NCBI GenBank assembly: GCA_009746045.1
Contig: RPFO01001919.1
Location: forward strand, 99,764 to 163,763
Source: Mesostigma viride
Taxonomy: Eukaryota > Streptophyta > Mesostigmatophyceae > Mesostigmatales > Mesostigmataceae
Direction: 5' to 3'
Length of the DNA stretch: 64,000 bases
The position numbers were made by a program, and so were the translations under genes. Positions 1 to 10,704 of this stretch are shown piece after piece; position 1 is the first letter of the stretch, and every line of letters starts with the position of its first letter. The notes beneath the pieces were generated by a model. The model had not been told where the DNA came from. It did no database searches and worked only from the letters and a program-made list of their open reading frames with translations.

Positions 1-27
1 GATGTGACAAAGTTGTTTTATTATTAA

Positions 28-139
28 TTAGGAACATAACTCCGTTGGGAGTATCTGTAGCACATATCCCTGAGAAGGGGCTTATGGCTTTTAATACATT
101 CTAGGCTACTTCATGCAAGGGTGGGAATGTAAGCGACTA
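28..139 (-). mobile_element. Short 3' fragment of the ORF1-only retroelement
   Basis: About 112 bp matching the 3' end of the retroelement copies at 1494, 5160 and 8130, in reverse orientation. The characteristic ACTCCGTTGGGAGT hairpin is close to position 50. It is flanked by a 12-bp direct repeat, TTTTATTATTAA, at 16-27 and 140-151. This fits a severely 5'-truncated target-primed insertion. Confidence 0.75.
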
Positions 140-726
140 TTTTATTATTAAGGGGACGGTCCCGGCGCGAATATTTTTGGCGCCGAAAAATTCGCGGTAC
201 CCGTCCGTACCGTGAAAAAGTGGTGCACGGTGCGCGCACCCCTACCGGAGCTGGCCATGGCGACGTGCTTTCAGGCAGAGTAGAAAAAGATAGCTCGCGG
301 AATGCAGAGAAACTGAGCGAATCTTAAAGTCGATGAGTAAATGATACTACTTCGTAGCGGAGTTCGCGTTTTTTGCAGTGTCGATGATTTTATTGATGAC
401 CACGGGGGTCCAATCTGATGTTTTCGTCGAGAGGAATAAATTTTGTCTCTTTGATAAATTAGAATGCACGCTGGCGGCGGTGATTGTCAGGTTTTATGGG
501 CTTTACCTAGCGTCAAGGATGCGTTTAACCCGTGTTTTTTTACAACGCGATACATCGCGTTGTAGGGTTAGAACGCGATGTATCGCGTTGTAATCTGACA
601 CGTGGCAAACCTATTAAACATGCGATTTTTGGTCTGAAACTTTCAAAATAGGTCAGAAACATCTCATAGAATTTAAGAAAAAATCCTGGTATTTTTGGTA
701 TTTTTTTTGTGACAGCTGCAAACAAA

Positions 727-836
727 TCTTCATCATCCTGAACGACTCGAAAACGCGGAAAAGATAACGGCAGGCTCGAGCTACCATGGTCCGGATTCTC
801 CCGATTTCTGGCCTGCGCTGGTTGTCTCTTTGAAAT
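727..836 (+). repeat. Dispersed repeat D, partial copy
   Basis: About 110 bp nearly identical to the end of the dispersed repeat at 11351-11608 and to the reverse copy near 33930-34126. The shared stretch runs from the CATCCTGAACGACTCG region to GGTTGTCTCTTTGA. No coding capacity is evident. Confidence 0.6.
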
Positions 837-1493
837 ATGTACCACTGAAATCAGGCCATTTTCGCGGGACGAAGGTGAAGACGACGGCGATGGCGGCAGG
901 TAGATCTCGCCAGTTTTTGCGCGAATTTCAGTGGCTGTTGGGTAGCACGACCATGATGATGCGTTCAAAGGTTGATAATTAGGTTTCTACGAGTTTGTTG
1001 AGGTACTGGGGCAAAGGAAACGTAGTTTTTTCCAGTTTCTCACCCAACTTTCATGCGGAAACCCTGGAAACCGGCATACATATTATTACGTCAAGACTCG
1101 GGTCTGCTGCGGCACCATGCTTGGTATTTCCATGGTGTTTCGACTTCTTAACACATGTTTATTTATTCCGAACGCCCGGACTCTCGGCTAAACCGAGATT
1201 TGTGCAGACTTTTATTGGGTAGCTCCGGGCATGATGGTGCCTGCAAATAGCGTAAGGCGTGACCGCTATTGCTACGGTATGCTGTATTTTCCTGGAAATG
1301 GCCTCTGCCACCGGCTCAATAGTGCTTGCAGGCGTAAGTATATCGTGTTTCTGCCTAGTTTCTGGCAGTTTTCCACTTATTTTTACCGACGTCTGCCCAG
1401 CCTCTCTAAGACCGCCATCCTACTCGACGTTGCTTGCATGTCAGCCATAGCAGGTTGCAGTTGTGCAGTATTTAGGTGCTGTATACGTCGTCA

Positions 1494-3474
1494 CTGACAG
1501 CCACGAGCCACGAGCCACGAGGTAGCCATGGCTGTCGGAGCTCATAACTTTCACGTTTGAGCGCCGAATTCAGCTGTGAATATCACAATCGCTTCGTCTT
1601 TCTAAGACGCACATGCTGATATAATTTTCCGACGCTATTACGCAATATACGATGAGCAAACGCCTCTCGACGCAACGCAGCCTGGCGGCTGCGCTTAGCA
1701 ATGAAAATACGTCTGCAGCCCCGGCTGCAGCTTCGCCAACCGGCCCAGAAGGCAGCGGCGCCACTAGCCAAGCTCTAGTGCTCGCCCAGCCTCCCGGGCT
1801 TGCCTCGCCATCTGCCTCGCCTGAACCCAAGCGCAGTCGCTCTGCTGAGCCGCCCTGGGAAGAGACCTCCTTTGACGTCAACAGCTCCGGCTTCTGGCAA
1901 CGCAGCTGCACTTGGTTCATGGAAGACGTGTTTTGGGGCAATCACGCCTCGCTTCTAGCCCTGTGCGTGTACCTCACGTCCCACAACCGTGGCCGCTGGC
2001 CTGGTGACGGCAAGCTTGTCGACCCCGCCGAGGCTCTCCCAATCATTCACCGCATGCCTCGCCCCAGGCTTCAACGCTTCGCCCTCTGCTCCCTTGTTGG
2101 ACGCTCCGAATCCGAGATCTGGGCTTCCCCCCCGCCCCCCTCCACCTTCCCCACCGAAGCCACCATCCGCACCCTCCTCAAGGAAGCTTTCGAGCAGCAC
2201 GTGACCCCTCTCGCCGCCGATGTGGCGGCACTTGGCGGCACGCTGGCTGCTGAGCTTCCCACCATCCCCACCGCCACCGCCACCCTCCTCGCCTCCACCC
2301 CCTCCCCCCCCTCCGCCTCCACCGACTCCATCACCGCCCAGCTCCGCGACATCGACCAGCGCCTCAAGGATAATGCCATCGCTATCGAGGTCCTGCAGAA
2401 CACAGCAGGCCTCACCGCCCAGGCAGTGAAGGACATTGCCGCCAAGCCAGCCCCGGCTGGCCTGGCCGGCGATGCTCCTCCCATCACGACCTGGGCGGAC
2501 ATGCTTAAGCAACATACCACCTCCACCACCTCCGCCGTCGCAGCCCAGCTCCAGCGGCAGACGCTTGACCTCCGCGAGGAGGCCGAGCTCGCCAAGCGCA
2601 GCCTCAACGTCATTGTCAAGAATCTCAAGATGGAGGAAGGTGAGAATTCCGAGAAGCTTGCTCGTGCTTTTGAGAGAGAAATCCTTGATCGCATGGGCCT
2701 TACTGGTGAGATCGAGCTGGCCGCCCACCGCCTTCCCCGCGCGCGGGGTAAGGCCGGGCCGCCCCCGCTCCTTCTCACCTTTAAGACCCCGGCGGACAAG
2801 ATTTCTTTTCTCAGACGCCGCAAGCGGCTCGAGAAGACTCTCTTCACCCTTGACGACGACTTGACCCTGGCACAGCAACAACGGCGACGGGAGCTATGGC
2901 CGACCTACCTCCAGCTCCGGCAGACCAAGGCGGGCCAGCCGGTGTACTGGAAGGGGGCGGCCATCTACGTCGGCCACAAGCCCTGGCAAGCGACCCCCTC
3001 GACCACCGCGGCCCCAGCAACTCCAGCCCCAGCCTAGGGGAATACAGCAGTAGTGTAGAATAGTTAGACAGTGGCCTTGTACATGCCCGCCTACTACAGG
3101 CACTATACCAGCTGAGGCCTAGCCTTTTTAGTCATGTACATGTGTGCCTATGCTGAGCCACACTCCAGATGATGCCTAGCTTTATTTAGTTATGTTGTGC
3201 CCATGCAGGGAGTAACTCTCTGCTGAGACGCCATACCATAGCTCCTGTATAGCCATGATGATCTTCCCCCACATGCCACGCTCCCCCTTAACTGGGCATA
3301 GCGCGATACATCATGAGGGTGCAGGTGCCTTGGTGCACCTAGAGCAAGTGTTGTTTACATCCCCACCCTTGCAGGAAGTAGCTTAGGATGTATGATAGGC
3401 CATATGCCCCCCTCTCAAGGGCTATGTGCTACATATACTCCCAACGGAGTTATGTTACAATTCAATTCAATTCA
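1494..3474 (+). mobile_element. Full-length ORF1-only retroelement, copy 1
   Basis: A 1,981-bp unit flanked by perfect 11-bp direct repeats ATACGTCGTCA (1483-1493 and 3475-3485). It starts with a GCCACGAGCC-rich leader and has a leader of about 150 bp before the ATG. One long reading frame follows, then a 3' UTR of about 400 bp ending in the ACTCC-loop-GGAGT hairpin and an (AATTC)n tail. Long target duplications and a short tandem tail are hallmarks of target-primed reverse transcription. No reverse transcriptase is encoded, so the element must rely on a partner LINE, much as half-L1 elements do. Confidence 0.85.
1652..3037 (+). CDS. LINE ORF1-like protein (retroelement copy 1)
   Basis: The 461-residue protein is intact. 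Residues 1-60 are low-complexity Ala/Ser/Pro. A stretch at about 180-310 has heptad-like spacing and probably forms a coiled coil. From about 315 to 440 comes a conserved basic domain containing LNVIVKNL, AHRLPRARGKAGPPP, LLTFKTPADKISFLRRRKRL and TLDDDLTLAQQQRRRELWP. That order (strand, AHR-lg, F-k, eDlt, rr-lwp) is the pattern of the RNA-binding and C-terminal domains of L1-type ORF1 proteins. ORF1 proteins coat element RNA as trimers and chaperone nucleic acid; that role here is inferred by family. The ATG sits about 158 bp from the element start. The same protein is also encoded by copy 3, and in degraded form by copies 2, 4 and 5. Confidence 0.75.
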   Translation: MSKRLSTQRSLAAALSNENTSAAPAAASPTGPEGSGATSQALVLAQPPGLASPSASPEPKRSRSAEPPWEETSFDVNSSGFWQRSCTWFMEDVFWGNHASLLALCVYLTSHNRGRWPGDGKLVDPAEALPIIHRMPRPRLQRFALCSLVGRSESEIWASPPPPSTFPTEATIRTLLKEAFEQHVTPLAADVAALGGTLAAELPTIPTATATLLASTPSPPSASTDSITAQLRDIDQRLKDNAIAIEVLQNTAGLTAQAVKDIAAKPAPAGLAGDAPPITTWADMLKQHTTSTTSAVAAQLQRQTLDLREEAELAKRSLNVIVKNLKMEEGENSEKLARAFEREILDRMGLTGEIELAAHRLPRARGKAGPPPLLLTFKTPADKISFLRRRKRLEKTLFTLDDDLTLAQQQRRRELWPTYLQLRQTKAGQPVYWKGAAIYVGHKPWQATPSTTAAPATPAPA

Positions 3475-3485
3475 ATACGTCGTCA

Positions 3486-5148
3486 AGCCGTGAATATATC
3501 GTGAGGATTGGATGTTGATGGTTTATACTGCATTGATTGTGCAAGAAGATCAGCTAGGTGCCCACAATCATGGTGTATAATCATGTGTTGTTAGCATCTT
3601 GCCACCATTTGCTAGCATGCATTCCAGCGTCATCTTTGCCTGCCTGTAAGCTCATGGATCACTCAACCTATCCAAGCCTTGCATTACACATGCCTCTTTC
3701 TTTCAGTATTGCACGCGTTATGGAATGAAAACCTAGCACCTCCGTTCCCACGAGGCATGTGCTCAACACGTTGTGAGAGTGGATGATGCTTTGGCTATGG
3801 CTGCCTGATTCAGTCATATTAGGTCATCCAGTCATGATGTTTGATGCATGTATGATGCTGTATCACTTATACAACACCTATTTTCAACGTTTTGACCCTC
3901 CAAGCTCACTATGGCCCCGTTTATGGGGCTCGTGTCGTTGCGTAATGTTGTGAAGGGCTCTCATGTTTCCCACTGCGTTGTACTGCGTTGTAATTGTGAT
4001 GCTAATGAAAAATAGCTCCAGTGCCCCAATGGGCCTGAGTTTTGTTTCACAGAGCCTGCATATGTTGCCCATAGCTCGTGCAAGAAGCCAGATTTTTTTC
4101 ATGAACCATTTGTGAATAAGCACATGACTTGTGACCTAGGGTCAAGAAATCGCGGTCATGGTCAGACCCCCCTGTATTCAAACCAGTGTATCTCTCTAAT
4201 GAATAAGCATTTTGTAGGTCTGAGTAGCTCAAAAAATCCTTTGATTTATGGGCTTTCAGGAAAGTATATACATGACCATGAAAAAAAATTTTCCTTAGGT
4301 GCTATACGCGTTCTAAAAAAAGCTTACAACGCGATATATCGCGTTCTAATTAAAAAAACACGGGTTAAATTGTAGGTGGTAAATTTTTAAAAAATTTGCT
4401 GGGTTTCGGCAAGATTTCCGTCATGATCGGTAAGACACTCTCCAGGCTCGCGGGATGCGCGTCTTATTATTCCATGGAAGGTTGTTCTTTCCTGCGCCGC
4501 TGGGCGAAGGACAATGCCGGTAATGGTACGATCGTGTGCTCAGCGTGACCCTATGAATGTTTCGCTTTCTTTATGGGTTATCAACGCAAGTTTTCGGCTT
4601 CTTTCCGTGCAGTTAGCGCCAGGTATAATGCCATTCCGTGCTGCGCATCGCCAGATTCCTGGCACCTTTCAGTGGTGTTTATGTACGTTGCATGGCTGGG
4701 ACGGGTCAAAGCGTGACCGTGGCATATCGTCAAGTTGTCAGGGATTTGCTGAGTGGTTTCTTGGAAGGAGATTGCCAACAGCACTCAGTTTTGTGTGAAT
4801 ATTGACGCGGCCTTTCTTAGCAGAGGCTTCATTGTGGTTAGAGGCTCACAAGCTTGAGTTTGTTTCTTGGCAAACAATTGCGCTGGAAAGAAAGGTGGCA
4901 GTGATTTTTCTGAGGGGCATACTGCATGGGTGGAACTGCACGTAGGTAGGGGTTATCGTTGTCTTGTTGGCCTTTCTCCCACTAAAATGGGAGAGCCCTA
5001 ATTCATATGCTAGCAAGGCAAGGTAACCGTGGTGAGAAGCCTTGGCAAGCAGCATGTATGATAATTCTGCTTTCTCTGTGGACTGTCTGTTGTTACCCTT
5101 GTTGGGCAGTTAGTGGATATGGCTTTCTAGGGTGTGTTTGAGCTTGAT
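3486..5148. other. Non-coding interval between retroelement copies
   Basis: No reading frame here resembles a protein. The interval contains the right end of the TIR element (to 4369) and otherwise A/T-rich sequence with short open frames only. Confidence 0.5.
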
Positions 5149-5595
5149 TTTGGGATGATTGAATTGAATTGAATTGAATTGTAACATAACTCCGTTGGGA
5201 GTATATGTAGCACATAGCCCAGAGAAGGGGCATATGGCCTATCATACATTCTAGGCTACTTCATGCAAGGGTGGGAATGTAAGCTACCCCTGCTCTAGGT
5301 GCACCACCTGGGGCACCTGCACCCTCATGGTCTATCACGCTATGCCCGGGTAAGGGGGGAGCATGCCTGTGAGGGAGGAAGATCATCATGGCTATACAAG
5401 AGCTAGGACATGGCTTCTCGACAGAGAGCATCTCTCTGCATGGCATAGCATGGCTCAATTCTTAATGCAACATCCATGGGGGTCCCGTTATAGGCAGGGC
5501 TTGGCTAAATTCTGTAGACAACATCCATGGGGGCCATTATGGGCGCACATGCGCGTGGGCCACATGCTAGGCTAAGCCTGACTAATCTACACTAC

Positions 5596-6074
5596 CACTA
5601 CAATACGCTTCCGCGGACACCTTTTTCAGCGGGGAAAGTGCCCCCGGGCTTCCGGGGCAAATTCAGCAAGCGCTGCGGAACTTAGATACTAAAAATTCGT
5701 TTTTGGTTCGTACCGTACAGCCAATCATTTTGCGCCCGGATCAAATTGTGATCTGGGCACTGAACACGAAAATTTCAGCGGAACGTACGAAACACTAACG
5801 CAACTACAGAAAATTTTCAGTGACGAAACTGTAGTACCGTGTACCAAGCAAAATGTAGTAGGACTTCGCTAAATTCACGTTCGGAATTTTTCCCCGCAAG
5901 ATTCCCCTGCAAGATTCCCCCGCACGATTCCCCCCGCTAGGTTCAGGCTCCAGTCGATGCTCGCCAAATGGCGCAAAAAAAGAAACATATGTTAAAATCA
6001 ACGGTGCGAATCCTCGTTACCGCTCGGGTAACATTCTCACTCATTTCGCGTCTCCTACGAACCGTATTGTAGTG
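5596..6074. mobile_element. CACTA-like non-autonomous element (479 bp)
   Basis: Begins CACTACAATACG and ends with the inverted form CGTATTGTAGTG. It interrupts the 3' UTR of retroelement copy 2, whose sequence continues on both sides. The dinucleotide AC flanks both ends, consistent with a 2-bp target duplication. No coding capacity. CACTA/EnSpm elements are defined by CACTA termini and 2-3-bp duplications, so this is a MITE-sized member. Confidence 0.65.
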
Positions 6075-6089
6075 ACTGGTATGAATTCC

Positions 6090-7439
6090 CTAGTCTGGGG
6101 TGGCAGGAGGGGGCTGCCAGGGCTTGTGGTCAACGTGGATGACCGCCCCCCTCCAGTATACCGGCTTCCCCCCTGCGCTGTGCCGGAGCTGAAGGTAGGT
6201 CGGCCATAGCTCGCGTCGCCGCTGTTGCTGGGCCAGGGTCAAGTCGTCGTCCAGCGTGAAGCGAGTCCTCGAGAGCTTCTTGCGGCATTTAAGGAACGAC
6301 AGCTTGTCCGCCATGTACTTAAAGGTGAGGAGCACGGGTGCCGGGCCAGCCTTCCCCCGCGCGCGGGGGAGGCGGACAGCCGACATGTCCAGCTCACCAG
6401 TGAGTAGCATGGGGGCAAGAATGTCGCGCTTAAATGCCTCAAGAAGGCTCGTGGAGGTCTCACCGGCACCTGCCGGCTGGTCGAAGTGCTTGACGATGAC
6501 ATTGTGGCTGCGCCGGGCGATGTCGGTTTCCTCGCAAAGGTCGAGGGCTTGTTGCTTTAGTTGTGCCGAGATGGTGGAGGTGGTGGAGGTGGTGTGCTGC
6601 TTAAGCAAGTCCGCCCAGGTGGAGGGAACATCACTGGCCGGGCCAGCAGGTGCCGGCTGGGCAGCGATTGCCTGCACCGCTTGGGCGGTGAGGCCGGCGG
6701 TGTCATGCAAGCTCTCAAGGGCGGTGGCGGGTGGCTTGAAGGCGTTGGTCGAGGTCGAGGAGCTGGGCTTTGATGTCGGCAGTGAAGGCGGAAACGGCGG
6801 TGGAGGTGGAGGCGGCGGCGGTGGAAATGTGAGGAAGTTCAGCAGTCAGCGTGCCGCCGATTGCTGAAATGTCGGCAGCAAGGGGGGTCACGTGCTGCTG
6901 AAAGGCTTCCGTGAGGATGGAACGGAGGGTGGAGGCGGAGATGGATGGAGCCCAGATCTCGCCGTCAGAGCGCTGGAGAAGGGAGTTGAGGACGGCTGGA
7001 GTTCGGGGCGGGTGCAGCCAAGCATGGCGCCGGAGGCTAGCCAGGGGCTGCCGTTGCTGCAGAGGAGGCGACCTTGGTCGGAGAGATGGAGGCACAGGTC
7101 GTAAAGCGAGGCGTAGTCCCCGAAGAAGATGCAGTCCATAGCATCGTCAGGAGACATGTTGTTCCAGTCGTGATCATCGACCTTGAAAGGGTGGAACCGA
7201 AAGCGCGGTTCCGAGGGGCGGGACCATCCTGTTTTGTCGGCTGGGCGGGTGCGTTTCGGGTCAGGCGATGCCGATGGCGAGGCTTTAAGCCCGGGAGGTT
7301 GCTGGGTGGCTACCAGTGCACGACTAGTGTCACCGCTGCCTGCCGGACCTGATGGCGAAGCTGCAGCCGCAGCTGCCGCATTTTCATGGGCGAGCGCATC
7401 CGCCAAACTGCGTTGCGTCAAAGGACGTTTGCTCGTCAT
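6090..7439 (-). pseudogene. LINE ORF1-like protein, frameshifted (copy 2)
   Basis: Same protein as at 1652-3037 but spread over three frames: an N-terminal part near 6990-7439, a middle part at 6715-7095 and a C-terminal part at 6090-6710. The middle keeps the QQHVTPLAADI segment. The C-terminal part keeps HNVIVKHF, VRLPRARGKAGP and TLDDDLTLAQQQRRRELWP. Frameshifts lie near 6712 and 7000-7090. The protein is therefore not made full length from this copy. Confidence 0.7.
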
Positions 7440-7619
7440 ATATTGCGTGTTAGATTCGGAAAATTATATCAGCATGTGCGTCTTAGAAAGACGAAGCGAT
7501 AGTGATATTCACAGCTGAATTTGGGGCTCAAACGTGAAAGTTATGAGCTCCGCCGTCAGCCATGGCTACCTCGTGGCTCGTAGCGAAATATTACGTAGTT
7601 ATGTATAGTTTGGGATGAT

Positions 7620-8118
7620 GCCCACACCATAAACCTGGAATATGCTTTAGAAGTGTCGGCTAGGCATGTAGAGCTACCTGCCTCATTGTTGTGCACACAC
7701 GCAACAGGTTGCCCGTGTCGAGGTAAGGCAAGGGCACATGACGTGCCCAGCCACCTCCTTGTACATTGTGGTCGAATTGGGCATGGTCATGAGCCTTTTG
7801 GATGGCATAGGAAGTATTTGTGTGCCTTAATACTCACTAATGCCTTCCTTAGCGTCTGCACAGGTGGCCAACTGCCAATATTAATAACTGCTACAGCTGA
7901 GCTCAGAATGCCACCAAACTTTGACAGTGCCTTCTATGGTCATGACAGAATTTTACTAAATTACTTTTTAGGCCTAATTGATGTGTTATGAGTGTGTATG
8001 GGGACGCCCCGCCTAAAAAAGCGTATTTTTGGCCCAAAAATTAATAACTGAAAGGGATGTGCTGATTTTGTTGATCCAATTAGGTAGAAACCATGTCCCA
8101 TGACATTTTTATATGGGT
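7620..8118. other. Intergenic; left part of repeat C
   Basis: No gene is recognisable. From about 8005 to 8118 the sequence matches the centre of repeat family C (compare 11780-11900). That unit resumes at 10160 after the insertion of retroelement copy 3. Confidence 0.5.
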
Positions 8119-8129
8119 ATTACTTTTTT

Positions 8130-10148
8130 AGTTTGAATACCGCATCCACTCTCTCGAGGCCCACGAGCCACGAGGTAGCCATGGCTGACGGCGGAGCTCA
8201 TAACTTTCACGTTTGAGCACCGAATTTAGCCGTGAATATCACAATCGACGCGTCTTTTTATGACGCACATGCTGATATAATTTTCCGAAGCTATTACGCA
8301 ATATACGATGAGCAAACGCCTCTCGACGCAACGCAGCCTGGCGGCTGCGCTTAGCAATGAAAATACGTCTGCAGCCCCGGCTGCAGCTTCGTCAACCGGT
8401 CCAGAAGGCAGCGGCGCCACTAGCCAAGCTCTAGTGGTCGCCCAGCCCCCGCTGGCCGCCTCGCCAGCAGCGTCGCCTGAACCCAAGCGCAGTCGCCCTG
8501 CCGAGCCGACCTGGGAGGAGTTCGACTTTGACGCCAGCCAGCCCGGCTTTTTTGACAAGCTCAACCCCGACAAGATCCTGAGCTACGTGTTTTTCGGATC
8601 GTATGCCTCGCTTCTCGAGATGTGCAAGCAACTCTTCCATCAGGGCCGCCTCACCGATGCTTTCCAGAGACGCACCCACAACTTCGACCAAATCCTCCAA
8701 TGCCGCCGCCCCCACCTTCAGATTCGCGTCCTTTTCTCCCTCCTCGGCCGCTCCCTCGAGGAGCTTTGGCCCCCAAAGCCCCTCACCACCACCTTAACCG
8801 AATCCTCCATCCGCTCACTCCTCAAGGAGGCCCTCGAGCAGCACGTGGCCCCCATCGCAGCAGATGTGGCGGTCATGGGCAGCACGTTGGCTGCCGAGCT
8901 CCCCCTCCTCTCCACCGCCACCTCCACCATCTCCACCGCCACCTCCACCCTCCTCGCCTCCTCCACCGCCACCACCTCCACCTCCGACGCCATCACCGCC
9001 CAGCTCCGTGACATCGACCAGCGTCTTAAGGACAACGCCATTGCTATCGAGGTTCTGCAGAATACCGCAGGCCTCACCGCCCAGGCGGTGAAGGACATTG
9101 CCGCCAAGCCAGCCTCGGCTGGCCTGGCCGGCGATGCTCCTCCCATCACCACCTGGGCGGACATGCTTAAGCAACATACCACCTCCACCACCTCCGCCGT
9201 CGCAGCCCAGCTTCAACGGCAGACGCTTGACCTCCGCGAGGAGGCCGAGCTCGCCAAGCGCAGCCTCAACGTCATTGTCAAGAACTTCAAGATGGAGGAA
9301 GGTGAGAATTCCGAGAAGCTTTTGCGTGCGTTTGAGAGAGAAATCCTTGGTCGCATGGGCCTTAACGGTGAGATAGAGCTGGCTGCCCACCGCCTTCCCC
9401 GCGCGCGGGGTAAGGCAGGGCCGCCCCCGCTCCTCCTCACCTTTAAGACCCCGGCGGACAAGATTTCTTTTCTCAGACGCCGCAAGCGGCTCGAGAAGAC
9501 TCTCTTCACCCTTGATGACGACTTGACCCTGGCGCAGCAACAACGGCGACGGGAGCTATGGCCGACCTACCTCCAGCTCCGGCAGACCAAGGCGGGGCAG
9601 CCGGTGTACTGGAAGGGGGCGGCCATCTACGTCGGCCACAAGCCCTGGCAGGCGACCCCCCCCCCCCCGCGGCCCCAGCGACTCCAGACGCCCCAGCTTA
9701 GGGGAATACAGCAGTAGTAGTGCAGAAATAGATAGACCGTGGCCATGTACATGTACGCCTCCTAGAGGCACTATCCCAGCTAAGCCCCGCGCTTTATTTA
9801 ATCATGTACATGTGTGCCTATGATGTGCCACACTCCAGACGATGCCTAGCCTTATTTAGTAATGTTGTGCCCATGCAGGGAGTCACTCTCTGCTGAGAAG
9901 CCATGCCATAGCTCTTGTATAGCCATGATGATCTTCCCCCCTCACAGGCATGCTCCCCCCTTACCCGGGCATAGCGTGATAGACCATGAGGGTGCGGGTG
10001 CCCTGGTGCACCTAGAGCAAGTGTTGTTTACATTCCCACCCTTGCAGGAAGTAGCTTAGAATGTATTATAGGCTCATATGCCCCTTCTCAGGGCTATGTG
10101 CTACATATACTCCCAACGGAGTTATGTTCCTAATTAATTAATTAATTA
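8130..10148 (+). mobile_element. Full-length ORF1-only retroelement, copy 3
   Basis: Flanked by the 11-bp direct repeat ATTACTTTTTT (8119-8129 and 10149-10159) and ending in a (TTAA/TAAT)n tail. It is inserted inside a repeat-C unit whose halves are collinear across the insertion, which gives an independent check on the boundaries. The leader, ORF1 and 3' hairpin are all intact. Close similarity to copy 1 and an open ORF suggest a young insertion. Confidence 0.85.
8308..9717 (+). CDS. LINE ORF1-like protein (retroelement copy 3)
   Basis: A 469-residue intact homologue of the protein at 1652-3037. The first 50 residues and everything after about residue 200 are nearly identical to copy 1. Residues 60-170 differ more, for example EFDFDASQPGFFDKLNPD. 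The C-terminus runs on a little further than copy 1 because a C-rich run near 9660 puts it in another frame before the stop. The architecture is the same: low-complexity N-terminus, coiled coil, ORF1-type RNA-binding C-terminal domain. Function is inferred from family: RNA packaging for retrotransposition with a reverse transcriptase supplied elsewhere. Confidence 0.75.
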   Translation: MSKRLSTQRSLAAALSNENTSAAPAAASSTGPEGSGATSQALVVAQPPLAASPAASPEPKRSRPAEPTWEEFDFDASQPGFFDKLNPDKILSYVFFGSYASLLEMCKQLFHQGRLTDAFQRRTHNFDQILQCRRPHLQIRVLFSLLGRSLEELWPPKPLTTTLTESSIRSLLKEALEQHVAPIAADVAVMGSTLAAELPLLSTATSTISTATSTLLASSTATTSTSDAITAQLRDIDQRLKDNAIAIEVLQNTAGLTAQAVKDIAAKPASAGLAGDAPPITTWADMLKQHTTSTTSAVAAQLQRQTLDLREEAELAKRSLNVIVKNFKMEEGENSEKLLRAFEREILGRMGLNGEIELAAHRLPRARGKAGPPPLLLTFKTPADKISFLRRRKRLEKTLFTLDDDLTLAQQQRRRELWPTYLQLRQTKAGQPVYWKGAAIYVGHKPWQATPPPPRPQRLQTPQLRGIQQ

Positions 10149-10159
10149 ATTACTTTTTT

Positions 10160-10395
10160 CATGCAACTGGTTCTCCCACTGTTCTGGGCAAGATGTGCCC
10201 CGGACAGCGTTTTTTTCTATTTTTAGCTCATATGTAGCCGGTGTATGGCTGGGGGTAGTACCCCCAACAAGTGGTGGTATGCATGCCCAAACATCATGTT
10301 TATGGTCCCCAAACATCATTCAGTGGTTGTCAGTTGCATTTCTGTAGTTATTAGGGGGCTTCAGTTTTGATACATTTCCATGGGACCCCTTAAGT
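10160..10395 (+). repeat. Repeat C, right part
   Basis: Continues the unit split by retroelement copy 3. It runs from ATGCAACTGGTTCTCCC to CCATGGGACCCC and matches 11905-12135 closely. It is non-coding. Family C may be a DNA-transposon derivative, since the copy at 11190-12141 is a long inverted repeat. Confidence 0.65.
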
Positions 10396-10704
10396 CGGGG
10401 TAAATCTGGCCTATGGTTCTCAATGCTCAAATTCTCGGAGGGCGGGGGCCAATATTAATCAAGAGGTGCCACGAAAATCAATAAGAGGCATGCCTCCATC
10501 GAGGCTTGTTATTGGAGGCGAGTTGCTATTGGTGTAAGTGTGTAGCATTGTACGACAACATGTCAAGGGTGACAGAAAGTAAGTACTGAAGTCGTGGAAG
10601 TGTCAGAGATCGCTGGAAAAGGGTGACGTGACTCGACTGATTGGTAGTACGGTACGACAGTGTTGGACGGAATTTCCGGTGAGCGATGTATATATATAAA
10701 GTGA
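10396..10704. other. Intergenic, nothing recognised
   Basis: No coding or repeat similarity to other parts of the window was seen. Confidence 0.4.

Larger units (their letters stand above)
524..4369. mobile_element. Candidate DNA transposon bounded by 19-bp TIRs
   Basis: TTTAACCCGTGTTTTTTTA at 524-542 recurs exactly inverted at 4351-4369. Just inside each end lie palindromes built on ACAACGCGAT/ATCGCGTTGT (542-565 and 571-592 on the left, 4324-4346 on the right). This arrangement is what a terminal-inverted-repeat element would show. No transposase is visible inside, and the interior holds retroelement copy 1, which would be a later insertion. I see no convincing target-site duplication, so the boundaries rest on the inverted repeat alone. 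Confidence 0.5.
5160..7608 (-). mobile_element. Full-length ORF1-only retroelement, copy 2 (decayed)
   Basis: Reverse-strand copy whose (AATTG)n tail begins at 5160. It is flanked by the 11-bp duplication TTTGGGATGAT at 5149-5159 and 7609-7619. It keeps the leader and 3' hairpin of the family. Its 3' UTR is split by the CACTA-like element at 5596-6074, and its ORF1 is frameshifted. Its 3' end faces copy 1, so the two copies lie tail to tail. Confidence 0.8.

Noticed and set aside
540..968. 142-residue minus-strand frame
   Set aside because: Runs through palindromes and repeat D; composition is not protein-like and there is no relative in the other repeat copies.
1955..2881. 308- and 258-residue frames antisense to ORF1
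   Set aside because: Shadow of the ORF1 coding strand, Gly/Val-rich because of its codon bias; repeated antisense to copies 3 and 4 for the same reason.
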